A stretch of DNA of 64,000 nt from Chondrosia reniformis (lineage: Eukaryota > Porifera > Demospongiae > Chondrillida > Chondrillidae). A model generated the notes under the pieces. It did not search any database. It was not told where the DNA came from and was given only the letters and a program-made list of their open reading frames with translations. Both the position numbers and the translations under genes were made by a program. Positions within the stretch are counted from its first letter, which is position 1. The number at the start of each line of letters is the position of its first letter. Positions 56,940-64,000 of the stretch are shown here, in pieces. The stretch spans positions 4,650,001 to 4,714,000 of the forward strand of contig OX359190.1 of the NCBI GenBank assembly GCA_947172415.1, given 5' to 3'.

Positions 56940-58958
56940 AGTAAAATATAGTTTTCCAATAGCGCTTGGTTTGCCTTAAAATGTGGTAGTAGTTGATAGG
57001 TTGGTCTGACTTGTCCACTTCTCCCATGTACTAATTGTAACTGCAATTGGAATGGGAATCTCAAGAATCTCTGAAGCTCTGGTGGAAGGGTTTCTCTGTT
57101 TTCTGATTATAATTTCACTGGAATGACCAGGATAGGCTGTGGTAGCAATTGTCATGACATTGCTATCCTTCCACCAAATGTAAGTGATGGATAAAACCGC
57201 ATCTTTAATGTAATAACCTTTTACCCTACGAATTTTCTTGCTTTCTAAATCCCTCTTGAGTTCACTGACAACTCTTGGTGCCTCTTTTCTATTTGTACAT
57301 AGTGTTCCTGTACCGAACACATCCACTGCCTTCAGGTTTTGTAGCAGTCATGGACTGGTGTAGAAGTTGCCCAGGAACAGTTGATAAACTTGGTGAAGAA
57401 AAGCCTTCATCAAGTCTTGAACCACATCATAAGCTAAACCATTTTTTGATCTCTGTGTGACATCTCTTCTTCCACAGTACAGGTTGAGGTCATCGGTGTA
57501 TCCAATGATATCCGAAAGTACCCAAAACTTAAATCCCCATTTGGTAGGCTTGTTTCTTATGTATTGTCTGAAGTGAGTTCGAGTTTTAGATTTTACCATC
57601 CTTTCATCGATAGACAATTCACGTGGGGTTGAAATATCTCCAGTGACCTTTCTATGGCGAATTCATAGATAGATAAAACTTTTTTCAGGGGATGGTTACT
57701 TTTTTTTCTAGAGTGACAGCATGGAGGAATGAACTAATTGCTTCAAAACGATGTCTAGTCATAAGTGAATACAGATGAATGAGAATCTACATATACACAC
57801 AAGATGTTGTTATATATAATTGAATTTGTGAGCTAATCAGGGAGTACTACTGTACTCCCTATGTAGGGATGACGCTTTTTTCGTTTTCCCCATACATCAG
57901 TATAAGAGTAAAATCCCTAAATAGTCCGAAAATCGACAAAACAAGGCTATGTATAGCTAAATATACCATATACATACTCTAAATAGACCTTAAAGGCAAG
58001 CGAATATGTAAAGTTTATTATTCGGGACAAATTCCAATTTTCGTCTTCATCTTCTTCGCTCACTATAACTAAAAAAGGAAACAAGCTTTGTCTGAAAGCT
58101 TGTTTCCTTTCCGTTTCCTTCCTACAAGCAAGGTTGTTGTATGATTCATGCATATATAGCTAATGCTTCACTGTGTAACATCCCTTTCTTGTTTCTGTGC
58201 TTTTTGTGCCATCCCTATATCTTCACTATTTTTGTAGAAAACTTTTATTGTTCTGTAGTTCAATATACAACTAATGCACGAAGCTCACCTGGGAGCTGTT
58301 CTTGTCCCATGCTTGTCTGTAGCTCCTAACTGAGCTAATGGTAAGGAGAAGTAGAACGGCAATATACCTCATCATTTCTTCAGGCGTGAGCGTGTAGACC
58401 TTGAAAAACTGGCTTTTTATTTTTATTTCATTTGGCATATTCTGTAGTAGAATTGACGAGGCACTCTACATACATATTATCTATAAAGAGGTGGAAGAAA
58501 TCAATTTCTTCAGCAGTAGATTTATTAAATTCTTCAGGAAACTGTGGACCAACATCTCTCAGAAGCCAGAAGTCCTTCATGTCATGAAAGGAATCGTCCT
58601 CAGTGTCCAAGGACTTGGCATTGTGTGGAATTAGCAAATTACACGTATTACTACCTATATTATGCCTACCTCTGTACTCTTCGAAATGTGCTAGTTCCTC
58701 GTCCACGAGAGGATCCTTTGCCCCTAAATGCATTGCCCCTGCCCCTCAATGATTTCCTCTGCCTACTCCTATTTTGCTAGTCTTAGGTTGACTCAATAAT
58801 ACAGCACCTGAATCACTAATGCTGTCAGTGTCACTTGTTATTTCTTGGTGATGGCCCATGTCTAAATTGAGATCATTGCTAGAAAAATCGCTTAAAATTT
58901 CACTAGCAGACTGCCACTGACTATAACAGTTGCACAATCGTTCTAAAACCTGTACCAA
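56940..58958 (-). pseudogene. piggyBac transposase, first copy, interrupted by a hairpin-ended element
   Basis: Minus strand: 58958-58746 acidic N terminus (SASEILSDFSSN, ITSDTDSISDSG); 58733-58428 (FHDMKDFWLLRDVGPQFPEE, AEEIDFFHLFIDNMYVECLV) start of the DDE_Tnp_1_7 domain; then the 57838-58260 insertion; 57617-57348 (MSIDERMVKSKTRTHFRQYI, KPTKWGFKFWVLSD with the second catalytic region); 57326-56976 (FGTGTLCTNRKEAPRV, YIWWKDSNVMTIATT); and in another frame YMGEVDKSDQ at about 56995, the third catalytic Asp (usual MGGVDxxDQ). The C-terminal zinc finger is missing and frames are broken. Confidence 0.85.
57838..58260 (+). mobile_element. Hairpin-ended dispersed element, copy 3, inside piggyBac
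   Basis: Starts TCAGGGAGTACTACTGTACTCCCT then ATGTAGGGATGACGC; ends GCTTTTTGTGCCATCCCTA, TTTTTGTAGAAAACTTTTAT. It splits the piggyBac transposase frame, so it inserted after that element. The 5' TC and terminal hairpin recall Helentron-type ends, but the 3' CTRR signal is not seen. Confidence 0.7.
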
Positions 58959-59177
58959 TCACTGACACATTCTTAGCACAATGTATACTGCTAAAATTAT
59001 ATGCAAGGCATGCTCTATAATATGAAGAAATATAGATCGGTAACTCGAGAATACAGTAGTCTTCTGGAGGACAAAATGGCTGTCAACACGTGGTGGTGTT
59101 CGAAATATATCTAATGCGACGTCTTTTGGGAATATCGATTCTGCTGCCAAGACTGCAATTCCGACCTTCCTGTTCCT

Positions 59178-60368
59178 CTATGTATTGATCCCTGCCACCA
59201 AATCTTCCACACCAAAGGTTCTTTTCCTTATTGGCCAGATGGCACATTGGAAAGGAGTATCAATCTTGGACAAGAAGTGCTTTATGGTAAGTCTACAGAT
59301 ATCTGGTGTGTTCTTTTGACTAAACCGTTTGAGCGAGTTGTGTGATGTTGAAAGATGGCTAATGTCATTTTGTAGGAATTCCTTTAGTGTTTGCTTTTGT
59401 AGGCCAGGAATTTCTTTGTATAGTACAAATGCATTGATTGTAGCCATATCTAATAAGTAGATTAGCCATAGCCACCATTTCTTTGATTTACGGGAACACG
59501 TATATTCTCCTACTATAATCGAATAGGTCTACCCCACCCATAATGTATTATGCTTCTTTACACTTTCTGGGCAGGTTACTGAATGTCAACTGCCATCTTT
59601 ATTTGTCCTAAGGACATCGGTCATACTGCTATGGTCCGTAATGGTATTAATAAGTGGCACAAGTGTGGTGTATTTCCATACCAGACACTCTATGCCTTCC
59701 TACTCTGTAAAAAGAAATTTGCTTTCCCCCGTTTTAGACTCTTTTTCAGACTCTTTAGATATTTTAGCTGTGAGGGCCACCTTCCCCGGTTAGACCTGGC
59801 AGTTCCTAATGCAAAAGTGCCATTTTGTTTAAGATCAGCAAAAAGTGCAACTGAGGAGAAAAAGTTGGCTGTATAAACATGGTGCCCCCTTGCCAACTAA
59901 TGGATTAATAATAGCCTCGACAACCTTGCATCTAGATTTTCAACAGAGGCCCCTGGCGAAACATCTATGTAAATTTGAAAATTATACGCATAACCATTAA
60001 TATGTGGCTCCTTAAGATGTCCCTCCTTTGGTGGTATAGGGCCTGGTGGACTTATGGAGCTGGGAGATTCCACAACAGTCAAAGACCTGTAACTATTTTC
60101 TGGGGATGCATGAAAGGGAAGTACTAACTGTTGTTATTGAGTTGTTACGCTCTACTTCTCACTCCGGTAGGTTATTCCTGCCTGGATCAGTTGAACTTTT
60201 AGGAGTATAAATTGATACTTCCATTTCATTAAAGATATCACTATCGTCCTTATCTTGTTCCCTCTGCAGGTAATCAGTTGGGTAGGAAACTTCTTCATCC
60301 AGCAGTTCTACATTCGTTTCATCATCGCTGAGCTGCCATTCATCTTCCATCCAAGCCATTGCTTGCAT
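59178..60368 (-). pseudogene. piggyBac transposase, second copy, middle deleted
   Basis: 60368-60159 is an acidic N terminus (MQAMAWMEDEWQLSDDETNV); 60082-59897 a linker; 59896-59690 reads FADLKQNGTFALGTARSNRG, matching the GTxRxNRK part of DDE_Tnp_1_7; 59640-59583 CHLLIPLRTIAVWPMSL; 59447-59178 INAFVLYKEIPG with LKEFLQNDISHL, the end of the domain. The first catalytic third is gone and in-frame stops are common. Confidence 0.75.
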
Positions 60369-60609
60369 AGTTGAAATTTTTTAGGTTGTCATTGTAAAAC
60401 CTGTTATATGTAAAGTCATGCTTGAAATGTTAGCAACAAATTGTGGTGCGCTTGTGAAACTAACCTGCAATAATACGGGAAATGATAGAAACAGTGTAAC
60501 AGTAAGTTAGGCTTGGAAAAACGAAGTTAAACTTTAGTACCACAAATGTGGCCATCGGCGGTCTGCAGGGTTGGCGTTTACACTATAATGTGGCAGGTAA
60601 AAGGTTAAA

Positions 60610-62955
60610 GTACCATGTAACAAGACAGGCAAGGCCTTTGTAAATAACCAGATGGACAAAATACTCCACTGTTTAGCGGCTACCAGGATGACTTCAAAAT
60701 CAAGTATAATTTTCAGTGTATATGGAGGCCATTTTCTGAGAGGAAATCTTATTATGCAATAATAAATTCAGTTAAGAACACTTGGGGGGCTGTTGCCTCT
60801 GCACTTGAAATCGTTCTTTTTAGTTTGAGGACACCCAAATTTATCAAATCTTTTATGCCAAAAATAAGTACATTACCAAACAATTTAATTGCAGTCATGT
60901 TTATATAAATCTTCTTTGCGATCTGTAACCTAATAACGAGAGAAATTGGGGTTAGTTGAAGTCCTTATATTGATGGCCATTTGGTTTTCGATCGGCAAGT
61001 GACCTGGGTCTGTTTGAGAGTTTAAGGGGTACTTCAGCGAAAACAAAAATGTGTATGACGAAAGGAAATGTTTTGAAAAACGTAAAAATGAATGCTCCCT
61101 CGTTGCTGGGCACCATTGAACAATCTAATCTAATCAACAATTAATTTACATTTATACATCAGTAGCCACTATTACCAAATTATTGCAGTGTACAAATCTT
61201 CTGAAAGTGGTCCAGTAATTGAAGTGTAAAGGCCAGCAGCCCTATGAGTTTTTGGGATTTGACTCCTATAGCTGTTTGCAACAATTGTGTATTGACCACA
61301 TAAATTGTTATAATAGATGCTTATAAACATATAATATATTTCTTTTTCTTTCATAACATGAATATTGAAGTACCAAAAAATCTTGAAGTGGCCATTTTAC
61401 AAAAGTATTTGTTTACTAATATATGAAGGCCGACATCACCTGAACACGCACTAAAATGTGGTTTTTAAGGACAGTAGACATCGCGTAATCAGTACTTGCT
61501 GAGAAAATTTCATGAGTCCCAATCGTTATATCGCCATAATATATATTCATGCGGTAATGAAGAGTCATTCCCCTAAGGTAGGTTTGAACCGATTTTGTTT
61601 TACTAATTGACATGTTTACAATTTTGCGCTGATTTATGATTAAAGTTTGTCCTTGGTTAGGAAGGTTTACCTTTTAATTAGTGACCTGAAGAAATGTACT
61701 CCAACATGCATGTATCACTAAATATTTGAAGTGCATATACGCAGCTAATGTTAGAGACCAATCCAATGACATGTGGAACTAGGTGTGGATGTAGTCTCAA
61801 TACTCGTGGGGGTACTACTGGTAAGCTGTAGCTCTACTTGCAAAATGTTGGGGGCTGCATACCAAAAAGCAGCAGGTAGAATCCCTCTTTGAATGCTTTA
61901 CAAGTTTAATAGGAACCATATTTATGATGTCATTGATTTTGTCCATAAAAGTCAGCGAAACCTAACTACTAAGCTCCACAACGAGGATTCGATATCTACC
62001 ATGGCAATTGCCTAGTAAGAAAGAACTGTCTCATGGGAAAGTTGAAAAGTCATTTAAAGAGTGCTAAGTAGCACAATTTGTGTACCGTGAGAATGTACAG
62101 AAAGTACTGAATGAGGAAACTTGCTCATTACATTTGCTCGTAATGAAACTGCTCATTTCACACCTAAAAAGTATGAAACGTGCACTATCCTTAAAATTTA
62201 ATATCATTAATCGTCTTTAATCATTAAATTTAAAAATATTTCATATCATACCTACAAAGGTGCGAAAAATCTGGCAAAATGGCCAAAATTTGGTGATTTT
62301 AGGTTATCCCTGCAAGAAACTAATAAATCTTGATCAACTTGCTCTAAGCGTGTACCTACTGATCAGGTATCTTAAAATTCCTAGCTATTAGCAATAACTG
62401 CATATGATTTATATACCAATATTTGGCCCTTCCATAATGGATAGGACACACACTGTCCTTCACTGGTGAAAGTGCTAATCATTTTTACATATGTTTCAGC
62501 TTTTGACATAAGAAATAAATCCTTCGATGTTGGACTTGGAGATGGTTTGAAAAACAGCCAACTACTGTAGGTATTGTGGCTGTTTGCAACAAATTACCTG
62601 TAGATGGACTGAATCTCTTTTAAACCTCCTACCCTCCCATACATTTAACAATTTTTAACATTTATATCTTTAAACTGCATGCTGTATCTTACTTTATTCT
62701 CAATGAAATGAGATCAATTTTCTATGAAACTTTAGTATAAGAGTAGAAGAGTTGACTGATAATAGTTGCGACTGTGTTGCCAACGGCAACAGATGCGTAG
62801 TCACGATTGAAAATCGATTGCATATTTGAAAAATGGTTGGGTGTATTTAAGAATTTTTGTAACCTTATCTGTTTGATAAACTTTGCCAAATTTGATGTCT
62901 ACTATAGGTACTGGATCTTAGCTTTACATGAAAGAAAGAATTAGAAAAATCTGTT
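60610..62955. other. No gene seen
   Basis: AT-rich with short unrelated frames (60952-61140, 61172-61354, 61416-61613, all minus). No domain, splice chain or repeat family recognised. Confidence 0.5.
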
Positions 62956-63044
62956 AGATTAGAAGGAACTTATGGAGAAAAATAAATGATAACGTACACA
63001 TGTAAAATATTTTTTACTTTTATGAATAAGCATAGTTTTTATCG

Positions 63045-63992
63045 CTAAGAAACACGCCTTTTGTTTTTGTCTTTTGAACCCAGAGGTCTTCCTTGCTTCC
63101 TTAAAGAGTTTTGACTTGTTCCAATAGACAAAAACGTTTGCTTCTTTGAAGCAAACCAGGCGTTGCGACAAATGTCATAGTCTTTGCTGTGCCAATAACC
63201 ATGACAGTTGTTGGTCAGTGTCTGACAAAGGGCAGGTGTAAATGGACAGTCTGTGCATTTACGGGGACATCTTGAACCACAGACTGCACATCTACGCCGA
63301 CCCTTAAATGGTGTAGAGCCATGTCTAATTTGGAAATCTTCCAGGATAACTCCACTGATGATGCTGTTGTGAAGGCCATACTTATCAATTATTCCTAAGA
63401 CTAATGCATCCCTTAAGTTGGAATATTTTTGTCCAGAGTCAAGTTGATCCACTTTAGCAGGATTGTTGCATTTGTGACACTAATTTCAAGGAGATGGTAG
63501 AAAAGTGTGCGCCAATATCTTTTCGTTTGCCTCAAAACCCTGTGATAACTAATAAGTTGAACTGACATATCTACCCCTCCCATATATTTGTTATAATTGT
63601 TAATGGCAGAAGGAAAGCAACTTCAATCATCAAAATCTTCAGAATCTGAAGACATCCAAGGATCAACATTGGCAATGCTAGAATGGTCTTCTGGAAGGGG
63701 TATGAATGACTGAATGAGACTCACTGTTTCTTCTGGTGTGCTACAACTGCCATTCACGCTGCTGCAGTCTTTGTGTAACCCTTCAAAATCGTCTTCACCT
63801 GTTGTAGGAGAATATTAAAGTTGTTTCCCAAAAACTGTCCTCTTCGTCATTATCAGCTTCAGGTTCAGACATATCGACTCCAACATAGCTTGTAAATGAT
63901 TCTTCTAAAGTATCTTACTGTTTGCTCGCTAATTCATTTGATTCAAATAGGCGTAATACCTCTTCTGTATTAAATGCCAAGTGGTGGGCGGC
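63045..63992 (-). pseudogene. Third piggyBac: N terminus and zinc-ribbon C terminus with middle deleted
   Basis: From 63992: MAAHHLAFNTEEVLRLFESN then ELASKQ and a stop, then DTLEESFTSYVGVDMSEPEA, the acidic N terminus. 63452-63045 gives the C-terminal end: GRRRCAVCGSRCPRKCTDCP and FTPALCQTLTNNCHGYWH, the Cys/His zinc ribbon of piggyBac transposases, then GRPLGSKDKNKRR, an AT-hook-like basic tail. Fewer than 600 bp separate them, so the catalytic domain is deleted. The window ends 8 bp beyond the start codon. Confidence 0.8.
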
Positions 63993-64000
63993 CATTTTTT

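Larger units (their letters stand above)
56127..60609 (-). mobile_element. piggyBac complex, probably two fused or nested copies
   Basis: TTAA plus CCTTTTACC at 56127 and its inverse GGTAAAAGG plus TTAA at 60609 bound a 4.48-kb block that encodes two incomplete piggyBac transposases, both on the minus strand (56940-58958 and 59178-60368). A third end, GGTCTTAAAGGGTTAA near 56890-56905, may pair with 56127 as a small MITE, so nesting cannot be settled from sequence alone. Confidence 0.6.

Noticed and set aside
1-64000. CRISPR arrays, bacterial operons or riboswitches
   Set aside because: The spliced host genes show this is eukaryotic DNA; the tandem repeats at 49579 and 53399 have no spacers.

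Overview
This is animal nuclear DNA: AT-rich, with GT-AG introns and very many decayed transposable elements. The two recognisable host genes and the transposon mix (hammerhead-bearing short repeats, Crypton-type tyrosine recombinase, DUF6589-like, THAP/DDE_Tnp_4, RecQ-like helicase, piggyBac, Tigger, hAT, Ty3, Penelope-like) suggest an early-branching invertebrate such as a sponge. That assignment is inference.

Layout. 142-18863 (+) is a complete 16-exon gene for 3-hydroxyisobutyryl-CoA hydrolase (HIBCH, 375 aa, all phases consistent). Its 7.4-kb intron 7 (7316-14758) is a transposon graveyard holding Crypton, pogo/Tigger, DDE_Tnp_4, RecQ-like, DUF6589-like and THAP remnants. 19707-34388 (-) is the convergent ASCC2 gene, subunit 2 of the activating signal cointegrator complex, with about 18 exons traced and one short exon unresolved; its introns carry piggyBac and Tigger relics and a 0.5-kb foldback containing a tRNA-like sequence. 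Exons at 34574-34661 and 42016-42292 (-) belong to one or more genes I cannot name, with a dead Ty3/gypsy element (37242-40020, -) between them. 41.1-48.9 kb holds unidentified exons on both strands, a second truncated Ty3 element whose reverse transcriptase is broken by an inversion, and a Penelope-like scrap. From 49.5 kb to the end there is only transposon debris (hAT, several piggyBac copies, MITEs, minisatellites) plus two small unidentified coding remnants.

Most interesting: two families of short dispersed repeats carry type I hammerhead ribozyme motifs with a minimal helix III. The copy at 15082-15126 keeps every core nucleotide, a 6-bp helix I, a 4-bp helix II and a GUC cleavage site. 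About eight copies in all show a graded decay series, and one copy (42347-42715) is bounded by a direct repeat about 347 bp apart, as expected for tandem-unit retrozyme-like elements. A second subtype (best copy 34871-34922) has a different helix II and sits in a different repeat.

The two host genes share no pathway (mitochondrial valine catabolism; ribosome quality control and alkylation repair). They are convergent neighbours with 844 bp between stop codons.
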